In this document: positions 16,827 through 26,500 of the stretch, one piece after another | How the letters are laid out: the number at the start of each line of letters is the position of its first letter | How positions within the stretch are numbered: the first letter of the stretch is position 1 | Assembly (NCBI GenBank): GCA_964564415.1 | Contig: CAZMAV010000017.1 | Span: 34,015-98,014 of the forward strand | Reading direction: 5' to 3' | Source: JALEFZ01 sp964564415 | GTDB lineage: Bacteria; Bacteroidota; Bacteroidia; J057 | DNA: 64,000 nucleotides | Notes under the pieces: generated by a model | Database searches by the model: none | The model's input: the letters and a program-made list of their open reading frames with translations, nothing else | Told to the model about the DNA's origin: nothing | Translations under genes and position numbers: made by a program

Positions 16827-17450
16827 CTAATTTTTCCTTCCCAGGCACTCCTCCTGAAAAATCTGAATGATGTCTGCCTGGAGGAGGAAGGAATTTCTCT
16901 TCCACTCCACCAGCATGGCCTTGGTGATATTGCCTGCTCTCCTTGAATTCCAAATCATTTCCTGGAGGCGGGCATGCATTTCCAGCACCGAAAAATAGGC
17001 TTTTTTGTGCTTTTGCTGGAAAAGCCAACACAGAAGGCCCGGTACAAAGGCAGGGGCATCATCTTCGAGAACCAAAACATCCATGACCTTCTCCAGGCTG
17101 GTAGGAATTCGGATGGAGGATGCACCTACGCCTTCGTAAAAATGTCCAAGGCAGGTTTCCGGACGATGATGATAGTCAAATAGTTCGGCTCGGGTCTTGG
17201 CCTGCAGAAAGGTGGAAAGCAGGTGCCGGTCCTCATCGCTGATGGCACCAAAGTTGTTCTCAAAACGCTGAAATACCTCATGCCGGTCTTCTTTTCCGCT
17301 TTCCCTCCATACACTAAAGGCCTCCAGGTATTCGGGATGGGCAAACTTGTCGTAGCCATCTTTTCGTTCAAAGTGAGCCTCCGACAACCTGTTGAGCCCA
17401 ATAAAGTAGCCCTCCCTTTTTCCCAATTCTTCTCGTGGACCTATAGACAT
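16827..17450 (-). CDS. Hypothetical protein downstream of hppD, N-terminus uncertain
   Basis: An open frame with plausible coding content; the ATG at 17450 gives 207 residues (MSIGPREELGKREGYFIGLN). It is rich in charged and aromatic residues, with no signal or membrane helix. Readable blocks are HPEYLEAFSVWRESGKEDRH, ISDEDRHLLSTFLQAKTRAE and RIPTSLEKVMDVLVLEDDA. No family is recognised. A second frame begins ATG at 17577, just 7 bases after the hppD stop with a GGAG before it, encodes MVAKKTEACQKKLIGFLIKN, and overlaps this one up to 17368. The true gene could begin there and be frameshifted near 17450-17490. Given the decayed genes nearby, a broken gene is possible. Confidence 0.5.
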   Translation of the reverse strand: MSIGPREELGKREGYFIGLNRLSEAHFERKDGYDKFAHPEYLEAFSVWRESGKEDRHEVFQRFENNFGAISDEDRHLLSTFLQAKTRAELFDYHHRPETCLGHFYEGVGASSIRIPTSLEKVMDVLVLEDDAPAFVPGLLCWLFQQKHKKAYFSVLEMHARLQEMIWNSRRAGNITKAMLVEWKRNSFLLQADIIQIFQEECLGRKN

Positions 17451-17586
17451 GATGCTTGCCGTTTGATGCCGCTGCTTGTTCTTTTTCTCCAGACAAAAAA
17501 TCAAACCAGAACGACGGGTTTTTGATTAAAAAACCTATCAGTTTTTTCTGACAGGCTTCCGTTTTCTTTGCTACCATAAAAGCTCC

Positions 17587-18714
17587 CTATAAGGTCCCTC
17601 GTAGCTCTTGTTCTCTTTCGATAGCCTCAAAGAGGGCCTTGAAATTGCCCTTACCAAAGGAGGTGGCTCCCTTTCTTTGAATAATCTCGAAAAACATGGT
17701 AGGGCGAGGTTCTACAGGTCGGGTAAAAATTTGCAGAAGGTAGCCTTCATCGTCCCGGTCTACCAGGATTCCCAGTTTGGCAAGATCGGAGATGTCCTCA
17801 TCGATCTCTCCTACCCGGTCGATCAACTCTTCGTAGTAGGTAGTGGGCACGTTGAGAAATTCTACCCCCCTGGATTGTAGGTTGCGAACGGTCTCTACAA
17901 TGTTGTCGCAGGCTACTGCGATGTGCTGTACCCCTCCAGTTCCGTAAAAATCCAGGTATTCTTCTACCTGAGACTTGCGCTTGCCATCTGCGGGCTCATT
18001 AATGGGAAACTTGATCCGTCCATTGCCATTGCTCATGACCTTGGACATCAGGGCAGTGTATTCCGTCGAAATATCCTTATCATCAAAGGACAAAATCTGG
18101 GTAAAGCCCATGACATTCTGGTAAAATTCTACCCATTTGTTCATTTCACCCAAAGGCACATTGCCTACCATGTGGTCGACATACTTCAGCCCTATGGGTG
18201 CAGGGTTATAGCTGGTCTCCCACTTGCGAAAGCCCGGCAGAAAGGTGCCATTATACTCCGTCCGCTCGACGAAGAGGTGCACCGTCTCGCCATAGGTAAA
18301 AATCCCGGACTTCTTGATCCTACCCTGCTCATCTTCCTCTACCGTGGGGTGAAGGTAGGGACGAGCTCCCCGCTTGACGGTTTCTTCAAAGGATTTTTCC
18401 GCATCTTCGACCCATAGGGCTACGACCTTCACCCCGTCTCCGTGCTCATCAATATGGCGCCCTATATCGGTTCCGGCCTTGAGTGGGGAGGTCAAGACCA
18501 GTCTTATCTTTCCCTGGGCCACCACATAGGACTCCCTGTCCTTGAGCCCGGTTTCTAGGCCCGCATGAGCCAGGGACTGAAAACCAAAAGCCGTTTTGTA
18601 AAAATGCGCGGCCTGCTTTGAATTGCTCACATAAAGCTCCACGTAGTCTGTGCCCTGAATAGGAAGAAAGTCCTGGGCCTTTTCATAAATCTTAGCTATG
18701 CTCTGTTGTTCCAT
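17587..18714 (-). CDS. hppD: 4-hydroxyphenylpyruvate dioxygenase
   Basis: A 375-residue non-haem iron enzyme that converts 4-hydroxyphenylpyruvate to homogentisate in tyrosine breakdown. It has two vicinal-oxygen-chelate domains. The N-terminal one starts at about residue 20 (DYVELYVSNSKQAAHFYKTA). The catalytic C-terminal domain carries the three iron ligands: His in YVDHMVGNVP, His in GVQHIAVACDN and Glu in PTMFFEIIQRKG. The motif LQIFTRPVEPRPT and the C-terminal RKGATSFGKGNFKALFEAIE match the family end. Length is normal. No other tyrosine degradation genes (hmgA, fah) lie in the window. A small ORF with a GGAG site starts 7 bases after its stop. Confidence 0.96.
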   Translation of the reverse strand: MEQQSIAKIYEKAQDFLPIQGTDYVELYVSNSKQAAHFYKTAFGFQSLAHAGLETGLKDRESYVVAQGKIRLVLTSPLKAGTDIGRHIDEHGDGVKVVALWVEDAEKSFEETVKRGARPYLHPTVEEDEQGRIKKSGIFTYGETVHLFVERTEYNGTFLPGFRKWETSYNPAPIGLKYVDHMVGNVPLGEMNKWVEFYQNVMGFTQILSFDDKDISTEYTALMSKVMSNGNGRIKFPINEPADGKRKSQVEEYLDFYGTGGVQHIAVACDNIVETVRNLQSRGVEFLNVPTTYYEELIDRVGEIDEDISDLAKLGILVDRDDEGYLLQIFTRPVEPRPTMFFEIIQRKGATSFGKGNFKALFEAIEREQELRGTL

Positions 18715-18981
18715 ATCTCGATTTTTTGCAAAACTTGAGAAAATGCTGTTTTAGCTTAAAATACCAAATTGTGATTAGAACTTGGAATAAAACTGTAATT
18801 CCAACCCCGCAGGGATTATCAGGAATCTTTTTAAGCGATAAAACAAAGGGGGCTTTGATGATTTGAATCTATCCAAAAGCGCTGGGCTGCTTAACTCCTC
18901 ATCCCACTTAGTTGTTATGACAATCATACATATAAATAGGCAGAATTTCAAGGCAAAACCCTTCGGCACAGCGCTGGCTTT

Positions 18982-20178
18982 TCAGTCTGCCAAGTCTTCG
19001 AATTTCATCTCTTCATACCTGATGGCTTCTTCATTTTTTTGGGGAATGCCGCAGCCTAGGAGCATCAAGCTTCCCTCCTGAAAACTATCCAATCCTATTT
19101 CCAGGTCTACATCCCAGTCGTTCATGGAGGTGGTAAAGGCACCCAGGCCCAAGCTTCCGGCTACCAGGTAAAAATTCTGGCTGACATGCCCTGCTTCCTG
19201 ATAATGATAGGACAGCATCTTTGAATGCCTTCGATATTTCCAGAAGCTTCGAAAAAAACGGCTGCTCAGGACGAATAAAGCAGAGGCCTCTCCTGCGTAT
19301 GCTTGGTTACAGGCAAAGAGTCGAGCCTTCTCCACTGCTTCAGACAGGGCATAGGACTTACGCAATTTCAGCAGGTGCTTGTCCATGCGGTACTCGTACA
19401 GCCCTGGTTGGACCCCTTCGACCCTCATCACAAGGAGGTAGAGGTTTAGGGGATGGAGGGCGCCTCCGGAGGGGTTGTTCTTTTTAAGGACCCTATACTT
19501 TTTAGGAATGTCATATTGGCCCTGAGCTTTGAATACGTAGTGAAGAAGGGCCGAAAAGTCTTCTCCCCTCATCGGGGTTTCCGAGTCAAAATTCCGGCAA
19601 GTCCTTCTTTGAGAAAATAATTTTTCCAGGCCTTCCCTGGGTTCAAAAGAGGGCAAGGCCATCTCCTCATCACTTTCTTTCCCTAAAGGAAAAGGGGCGG
19701 GAAGGGTCTCCTTGATCGGCGATAGAGGTGGAGGGGGCAGAGGGGCCTTTTTCATGCCTTCGTCGTGCATCATCAGGCTAAGGGGCATGCGGCTGTCGAC
19801 CCCTTTCCATCGCCCCATAAAAAACTGCAAAGCTGAAAAGAGGTTCCATTCCTGCTTTTCCAGAACTTCCTCCCTCCAGGCAAAGGTAAGGGCCTGAGGT
19901 TCATTTTTCTCGTCGCTGAGCAAGAGACCATTCTGGATAAAAAATGTGAGACGGGCTGAAGGGATATCAACCTGAGAAGAAAAAATCCATCGATCGCTGG
20001 GCACCTCCAGCAAAAGCCTCACCTCCTCGAGAGGGAGGACCACAAAGCTTCCCAGGACCAGGGGGAAGGCAAAGATTTCTCCATCTTTTAGGAGAATGCC
20101 AAGGGCTTTGAAGCGCATGTCTGCCAGTTTCTGGTCGGAGTGATAGAAGAAAAGAAAATTGGAGCGGCGAATCTTCAT
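18982..20178 (-). CDS. SagB-type nitroreductase-like peptide-maturation dehydrogenase
   Basis: A 398-residue protein. The C-terminal about 220 residues form an FMN-dependent nitroreductase fold of the SagB type: RRTCRNFDSETPMRGEDFSA, NPSGGALHPLNLYLLVMRVE (the SGGxxP motif), GLYEYR, HYQEAGHVSQNFYLVAGSLG and LGCGIPQ. SagB enzymes oxidise azoline rings, made by YcaO proteins, to azoles in RiPP peptides. The N-terminal about 170 residues are extra and include LLEVPSDRWIFSSQVDIPSA, which could be a winged-helix peptide-recognition domain, then a proline-rich linker. A YcaO gene lies 1.6 kb upstream on the same strand, which supports a peptide-maturation role. The nearest annotated relatives are called 'putative peptide maturation dehydrogenase'. 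Confidence 0.85.
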   Translation of the reverse strand: MKIRRSNFLFFYHSDQKLADMRFKALGILLKDGEIFAFPLVLGSFVVLPLEEVRLLLEVPSDRWIFSSQVDIPSARLTFFIQNGLLLSDEKNEPQALTFAWREEVLEKQEWNLFSALQFFMGRWKGVDSRMPLSLMMHDEGMKKAPLPPPPLSPIKETLPAPFPLGKESDEEMALPSFEPREGLEKLFSQRRTCRNFDSETPMRGEDFSALLHYVFKAQGQYDIPKKYRVLKKNNPSGGALHPLNLYLLVMRVEGVQPGLYEYRMDKHLLKLRKSYALSEAVEKARLFACNQAYAGEASALFVLSSRFFRSFWKYRRHSKMLSYHYQEAGHVSQNFYLVAGSLGLGAFTTSMNDWDVDLEIGLDSFQEGSLMLLGCGIPQKNEEAIRYEEMKFEDLAD

Positions 20179-20300
20179 CTTTGTCGGGGATCTAGCTTCA
20201 AATAGGAATTCTCCTGATCTGACCGGTACGTTTATTGGCCAATTAATCTGAGATATTGAAAATAATAGAAATATGTATATTTAGAAAAATCCCCCTAGCA

Positions 20301-21806
20301 ATGAAAAACAAATACCTTATCACTAGCTTTTTGGCCCTAACTGTGGTTTTTATTATTACCCAATGTACCCAAGTCAGATCAGTATCCCAAAAAGAATCCA
20401 GGCTTCCTGTGATCCAGCCCGACCTGGAAATGGATCTAGAGCCAGGCTATGCCCCCTTTCCCAAGGGATTCGACTATCCTCAGAATTATTACGCCCTCAA
20501 TCACTGGATACAGTCGGGCAATGACTCGGCGATCCGCCGCCATGCATTTGGCCTATTTGCCGGCCTCAACCAGACCCTGCCGGACGGAAGGAAAATCTGG
20601 CAGACCTGGTACCCGGTTACGGAAGTCATTTCGCCTGACAACAAAGGGGTAGAGGCCAATTTTGTCCCCATTAAAAAAGCAAGGCAGTCGCTGGCCACCA
20701 GAGGCCTTCCCGACGAAGAGGATCAGGGAGCTTCCAGTCCTCCCTGGCCCCTCCCCCTGCCCCAGGAGTTTTGCAAAAACCTGGGCAGTGGCAAGCGTTT
20801 TTTCTTTACCTCCTTCATCATCATTCCCGGCACCTTTTACAACCGGGCCGCCAAGGATTGGATACAGGGAAAGAACCTGGACAAGGCTTCTGCTTTGGAT
20901 AATTTTCAAAATGCAGGGAAGAAAAATATTCCCGAGGCTCCTTCCAACTCCATCATCATGAAGCACGTATTTTGGCCTGTGAGTGGAAGAACCGGAGACT
21001 TTACCCCCCTACCGGTTTTTGACGGAGATGAAGGCATGGACAGCCTCGCCTACAATGGATATGCCACTTGGAAGCGAGCCGTAGCCATTAGTGCTGCTCA
21101 AAATCCTCCAGCCAGGGTCGATAGCCTTTCCTACCTCTACGGATACCAAAACCGCGAAGCCTACCAACATACCTTTTACAATGTAAAAACCGTAGGTTTG
21201 GACCGCTTTTTGACCATCAAACTGACTGGGGAATACATCGCTACCCTCAACGAGGTGGACAAGTGCGTGCTCAATAATTCCTTCAATCACGTATTCAGAA
21301 GAGATTACGAAGAGGGAGATTACATCGTCTCCATTGGTACCCATATCATGACCAAGGAAATCAAGGACTGGTGTATGCAGACGGCCTGGTGGCATGACAA
21401 CCCCAATCAAGGCCCCTTTGCCGCCCAGCGTCCCAAGGACTTTCCTCCCGGCCCCTGGGAAAACTACCTCATGAATACTTCCTACGTCATGGCAATACCA
21501 AACAATGCCCAGGGCAAGCCCAAAGTAGCTTATAATCCCTATATCGAACTAACCCTGCCCGAGCAAAATCGCATTCATTCTAATTGCCAAAATTGCCATA
21601 TGCGAGCTGCCTGGCCCATGCCAGAGGGTTCTTTCAAGGTGGTAGATTTGGTAGGGACCAAAGATCCTGTCTTTCCCAAAGAAGCTACGCCCTTTTATCA
21701 CACCATGAGGGAAGGATGGATTGGAGAGGATGACCCCATTTTTAACGGCTTGATGCGGACCGACATGAATTGGGGCATTCCCGACCGGGCAGTAGGCGCC
21801 AAATAA
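20301..21806 (+). CDS. Secreted protein with one haem c-binding motif
   Basis: About 501 residues from the ATG at 20301 (an upstream ATG at 20256 adds 15 unlikely residues). An N-terminal hydrophobic segment (KYLITSFLALTVVFIITQC) exports the protein. The Cys could be lipidated, though Gln before it is not a classical lipobox residue. Most of the protein is unfamiliar, with many aromatic residues (DYPQNYYALNHWIQSG, WYPVTEV). Near the C-terminus is CQNCH (Cys 429, Cys 432, His 433) in NRIHSNCQNCHMRAAWP, a single c-type haem site. It lies between the SagB and YcaO genes but on the opposite strand. A role with them as electron acceptor is only a guess. Confidence 0.75.
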   Translation: MKNKYLITSFLALTVVFIITQCTQVRSVSQKESRLPVIQPDLEMDLEPGYAPFPKGFDYPQNYYALNHWIQSGNDSAIRRHAFGLFAGLNQTLPDGRKIWQTWYPVTEVISPDNKGVEANFVPIKKARQSLATRGLPDEEDQGASSPPWPLPLPQEFCKNLGSGKRFFFTSFIIIPGTFYNRAAKDWIQGKNLDKASALDNFQNAGKKNIPEAPSNSIIMKHVFWPVSGRTGDFTPLPVFDGDEGMDSLAYNGYATWKRAVAISAAQNPPARVDSLSYLYGYQNREAYQHTFYNVKTVGLDRFLTIKLTGEYIATLNEVDKCVLNNSFNHVFRRDYEEGDYIVSIGTHIMTKEIKDWCMQTAWWHDNPNQGPFAAQRPKDFPPGPWENYLMNTSYVMAIPNNAQGKPKVAYNPYIELTLPEQNRIHSNCQNCHMRAAWPMPEGSFKVVDLVGTKDPVFPKEATPFYHTMREGWIGEDDPIFNGLMRTDMNWGIPDRAVGAK

Positions 21807-21824
21807 AAGATAAATTGATAAAGG

Positions 21825-23024
21825 CTAGCGGGCCCTCATTCGATTGGCATAGGCGGCCAGTCGGGGGCCCACCTTTCTGCTGCGGGGAGTAAAGAATTCC
21901 AGCCCCGGGACCAGCATCCTAACTACTTGAATATTGTCCTGATCTGAAGTAAAAGGTACTTGTAGCACATCAGGAAAGCCCTTTTTTCCCAAATGAGAAC
22001 AAAGGAGGTCCAAGTATTCCCCGATCGATATTTTTTCCGGAAAAACCTCCTCTATCTCAACTGACTTGATGGAGGAAAGGGCCTGATACTCCTTCTTATA
22101 GGTTTGGATCAGGGCTATTTTTTGTTTCTGATTGAAGCTTTTTTGCCCCTCTTTATTCCCATGAAGGCCAAGGATATGACCCAGTCGGGCCTGTGCAGCC
22201 TCAGTAATTGCCCTGATCATGGCGATTTCCGGGACAAAGTGACATCCATATCCCATGTGGATGGGAAAGGCGCACGTATCGGTTTTGTTTAACAATAATG
22301 CGGTAATGTGCGGAATATCGAATTCATTGAGGTTGTAGTGGAGGAGAAGATCATTGCCTGAAGCCAGGACTTGTTGGTAGAGTTGGTCTACCTTTGGAGG
22401 CAGGGAGGCGGAGGAGAGCCCTTTTCTCCTGGCTTTAATTTCCTGAAAGGAATTAATGTCTCGTTCGATGAGTTCGAGAAGGCCATGTAGGCTGGCCTCT
22501 TCCCAGCTGTTGCCTGAGCTGAGGCCATTGGAGTGGCTGCCAAAAAGGGGAGGATCAGCTGCGTAGGCCAAAAAAACGGCTTCAGCAGGCAATTGGTAGG
22601 ATTTTCCGCTTCGAATGTCCCGGCCTTCCACCACCGCTATCTTCATTTCTGAATCAATCTCGGCTCCCAGCAAAGGACAAAGATCCAGGAGGGCATCTGG
22701 TTTTTCCTGACTTTTCCAGGTTTTACCTGCTGCTTGGATATGTGGACTTAGGGGGGTCTTTCCAAAAGTAGCCAGGGCAATCTCTATGCTCTCCATGAGG
22801 GCACCTACCTCTGCTTCCACTTTTTCGAGGCCTTTGCCCATGGCAAAGTCTCGCTGGTCCTCCCTGGCATTTTCATTTTTTGTAAGAAAGACAGGAATGC
22901 CAATTTCATCCTGATCAGTAATGTCTATAGGAAGAGAGAGCCCCAGCTTATGAGCAACTTTGCGTCCATAAGCCAGGGTTTCTTGGGGACTTCGCAGCCT
23001 GAGGCTGCTGTGTAAAGCAATCAA
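21825..23024 (-). CDS. YcaO-family cyclodehydratase
   Basis: A 399-residue YcaO protein. These enzymes use ATP to activate a peptide backbone amide, cyclising Cys, Ser or Thr to azolines, or making amidines or thioamides. The ATP/Mg site is visible: GKGLEKVEAEVGALMESIEI at about residues 63-83, and LSSGNSWEEASLHGLLELIE at about 170-190. The N-terminal SPQETL...DITDQDEIGIPVF and the C-terminal VVRMLVPGLEFF are typical of stand-alone YcaO proteins of the TfuA-associated type. No ATG is available, and the protein seems to start at TTG (23024). Sixteen bases upstream is the stop of a small ORF in the same frame. A SagB gene downstream completes a RiPP-type pair. Confidence 0.88.
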   Translation of the reverse strand: MIALHSSLRLRSPQETLAYGRKVAHKLGLSLPIDITDQDEIGIPVFLTKNENAREDQRDFAMGKGLEKVEAEVGALMESIEIALATFGKTPLSPHIQAAGKTWKSQEKPDALLDLCPLLGAEIDSEMKIAVVEGRDIRSGKSYQLPAEAVFLAYAADPPLFGSHSNGLSSGNSWEEASLHGLLELIERDINSFQEIKARRKGLSSASLPPKVDQLYQQVLASGNDLLLHYNLNEFDIPHITALLLNKTDTCAFPIHMGYGCHFVPEIAMIRAITEAAQARLGHILGLHGNKEGQKSFNQKQKIALIQTYKKEYQALSSIKSVEIEEVFPEKISIGEYLDLLCSHLGKKGFPDVLQVPFTSDQDNIQVVRMLVPGLEFFTPRSRKVGPRLAAYANRMRAR

Positions 23025-23039
23025 GCGAAAGGGCTTAGC

Positions 23040-23225
23040 CTAGAGGCAGAAAAAGAAATCGCTTTGAGCCTTAATCTTGACGTGGCTCTTCCCATCTTCG
23101 GTGACCAGTTCGGCATGGGCCTCACCTTCGGGCATGCTGGAATCAGACTCAAACTTGGCCAGTCCGGCCTGCACCATGTGGGTAAAAAACACAGCAGAGT
23201 GTGTTTCAAGCTTGATTTTGGACAC
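23040..23225 (-). CDS. Small ORF upstream of YcaO, candidate RiPP precursor peptide
   Basis: A frame of 61 residues from the GTG at 23225. An ATG at 23250 (ATG AGT AAG TCC) would give an 8-residue basic extension (MSKSKKKV) if one A is removed from the A10 run at 23229-23238; as written, that ATG leads to a stop after 14 codons. The peptide is Lys-rich at the start, acidic in the middle (SMPEGEAHAELVTEDGK) and ends AQSDFFFCL, so the only Cys is second from last. Size, position directly before a YcaO gene, and a C-terminal Cys fit a modified-peptide precursor. No known precursor family is recognised. It could equally be a non-substrate partner protein. Confidence 0.55.
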   Translation of the reverse strand: MSKIKLETHSAVFFTHMVQAGLAKFESDSSMPEGEAHAELVTEDGKSHVKIKAQSDFFFCL

Positions 23226-23525
23226 TACTTTTTTTTTTGGACTTACTCATAGGGGATATTTTGATTGTTCAGTTGATAATTTATAAAAATATTAAAATAT
23301 CAACAATTTTTGAAAAAATAAATTATTTTGGCTTGACCATTTTTACTCTTATTTTGAACTCTTTGACACAGCCCTCAGGTAGACTTTAGCAAAAGAACAC
23401 TGATTATCAACTCCTAATGAAAGGTCAATTATAGAGGGACCACCGATCGAGATTTCAATATTTGTTTTAATCCGGGGTTATCCTAACGGCCCTTTTCTTA
23501 TGATAAGCATCAAACATCCCCCCAA

Positions 23526-26500
23526 ATGAAACGCTTGTTGGTTTTACCTATTTTCCTTCTCTGGCCCCTGCTTTATCACGGGCAAGGAGACAGCCTTGGA
23601 TTGACAGAAGAAAAAAGAGAGCTCATGTATGCCGAGGTGCTCAGCGACAGCAGCAGCCAGCTTACTCCTGACCAGCTCTTTTCCTCTTCGGATTTTCGAT
23701 TTCGCCACCTCGACTCCGTTTTGAGTGGGAAACCCGAGACCCTCTGGCTTCGCTTTCATGTCAACAACACGCTGGCTCTGGACCATACATGGATTTGGGA
23801 ATTCAACACCTTTTGGGCGAGAGCGGATCTCTATGCACAGAGCGATACAGGCTTGATCCACAGCCGGTCGGGTTATCTTCGCCTTCAGGATCAAAAGGAC
23901 TTTCCCTACCGGGCCCAGTTGTACCTACCTCTTCTGTTGAAAAATGGTCAAAGTCAGACGGTCCTGATCCGGCTTGAATCTGTAGATCAATATAGTTTTT
24001 TGCTTGAAAATGCCCGTGGCTCCATCAGCCCAAAGGAGGATGTCCTCGTCTATGAAAATAACATTCGCAGCATCCTGCTCTTTTTTATTGGAGCCTTTGT
24101 GGCTCTCTTTCTCTTTAACCTTTTCATAGGCCTAACCACCAGGGATGAGATTTACTTTTTCCTGATCCTTCTGATATTGGCAAGCCTCTATGGTTTGCTC
24201 AACGACAATTTCTTTACCTATCCCTTTTTCACATCCAAAAAGGTCTATCTCATCGTGGGACTGGCAGGTACAGCTATTCTCAACCTGGCAAATCTCTTTT
24301 TCATCCAGCGATTTTTTGATGTATTCAGGAATTTCACCTGGTGGAAAGGGGTGTTTCGGATATTTTTTATCGCCATACCCCTAGCCATGGTCCTGCCTCT
24401 GCTAGGATTGATTCTTCCCGGATTTTTGATGATCAATGTGCTCAGTGCCCTTATACAATTGTCAATATTCATCGTCATCCTTTTGGCTTATCGGAAAAAG
24501 CTGCCTTCCGCCGGTTATTTGCTTACAGCTAAAGCCCTGGGAATCATCCCCCTGATCATGGGACTGCTCACCATCTTGTCTCTGATGCCGGTATACGAGT
24601 ATGTCTTCTTCCTTGAACCGGTCACTACGGTCCTGGGTGTCATTCTCTTCACCTTTGCCCTGGCCAATAAGATCAATATCCTCAGAAATCAGAATGAGGA
24701 GAAGCAAAATATGCTCATCGAGACTGAGCGCAAGCATGCAACCCTGATCAGAGAAAGGGCGGAAAAGCTGGAGGCCCTCGACAAGGTCAAGGATCAGTTT
24801 CTGGCCAATACTTCCCACGAGCTTCGCACCCCCCTCCACGGCATTGTAGGAATTTCCGAATCCCTGCTCAATAGCTTGGAACGGATGAAGCCGGAGAGCA
24901 TCCGCGATAATCTCCGGATGGTCATCTCTTCCGGCAAACGGCTGACCAACCTTGTCAATGACCTGCTGGATTATTCCAAACTGAAAAACAGGGACATCAA
25001 GGTATTTGCCAGGCCTCAGGACCTTCACGCCATGGTAGGGGTCGTACTCCGCCTAGATTCTCACCTTTTGGGTAAGAAAAAAATAGAATTGAAAAACCAG
25101 GTGCCCCGGGATTTTCCTTACATAGAGGCTGACGAAAATCGCCTCCAACAGGTGCTGCACAACCTGATCGGCAATGCCATCAAGTTTACAGATGAGGGCA
25201 GCATCAGCGTCTCAGCAGAGTCCAGGGAGGGAATGGCCATCATCAGCGTCCAGGATACGGGGGCTGGCATCCCCCTGGAGAGGCAGCAGGCCATTTTCCA
25301 GGACTTCGAACAGGCAGATGGTTCTTCTCAACGTTCCCATGGAGGTACAGGACTGGGCCTGAGCATCAGCAAAAAACTGATCGAACTCCAGGGGGGGCAG
25401 ATAGGGGTAGAATCTACCGAGGGCAAAGGCAGCCGATTTTACTTTAGCCTTCCTCTGGCTACAGGGGAGCCTTCGGTAAGAGAAGAGGAAGGCGAACTTC
25501 TACCCAGCCTCATGGAAATGGAGAAGGGTGTGGAAGAAATGTTGGATTTTTCACCAGCTATTCAGACTCCCTCTCCGATCACCGGAGGAGATGACAAAGA
25601 TGTGCAGGTTCTCATCGTAGATGATGAACCCATCAACCAGCAGGTACTGGTCAATCACCTCATGGACCTCCCCTACACCCTGCACCTCTGTTCTACCGGA
25701 GGGGAAGCTTTGGATTTACTTTCCAAACACCATATAGATGTCGTCCTGCTGGATGTGATGATGCCACGGATGTCCGGCTTTGAAGTCTGCCAGAAGATCA
25801 GGAAGCATTATCTCCCCTCCGAATTACCGGTGATTATGATTACGGCGAAGAATCAGGTGAGAGACCTGGTAGAGGGACTGTATTATGGAGCCAACGATTA
25901 CCTGGCCAAGCCATTTTCCAAGGACGAACTTTTGGCCAGGCTCAAGACTCACCTCAACCTTTATTCTATCCATTCAGCTACCAGCAAATTTGTGCCCAGC
26001 CAATTTATCAAAGAATTGGGCAAGGAGTCCATCACGGACATTCGCCTGGGTGATTTTGAGGAAAAGGAGGTGACCGTAGTCTTTGCAGACATCAGGGACT
26101 ATACCCAGCGGGCAGAGATGCTGGGACCGGAGGCCGTATTTCGCTTTGTAACCGACCATACCATGCGCATGGGTCCCATCATCGAGGCAAATCAGGGGTT
26201 CATCAACCAGTTTTATGGAGACGGCATCATGTCTCTCTTTTTGGAGCGCCCGGACGATGCCCTCATCGCTTCTATCGAAATGCAGCGGATTCTCCACGTC
26301 CACAATGAAGATTCAAAGTTGGAAGGAGCTTCACGGGTGATGATGGGAGTCGGTATGGACACGGGATCTTTGATCATGGGCATCATCGGCCACGATACCC
26401 GAATGGATGCCACCACACTCTCAGACACAGTAAATACCTCCTCAAGAATGGAAGGGCTTACCAAGTACTTTGGGGTATCCATCATCGTGAGTGAGAATAC

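Noticed and set aside
18775..18969. 64-codon GTG ORF just after the SagB gene, hydrophobic with two Cys, as a second precursor peptide
   Set aside because: No leader-like character, Cys in a membrane-like helix, and a better candidate lies next to YcaO.
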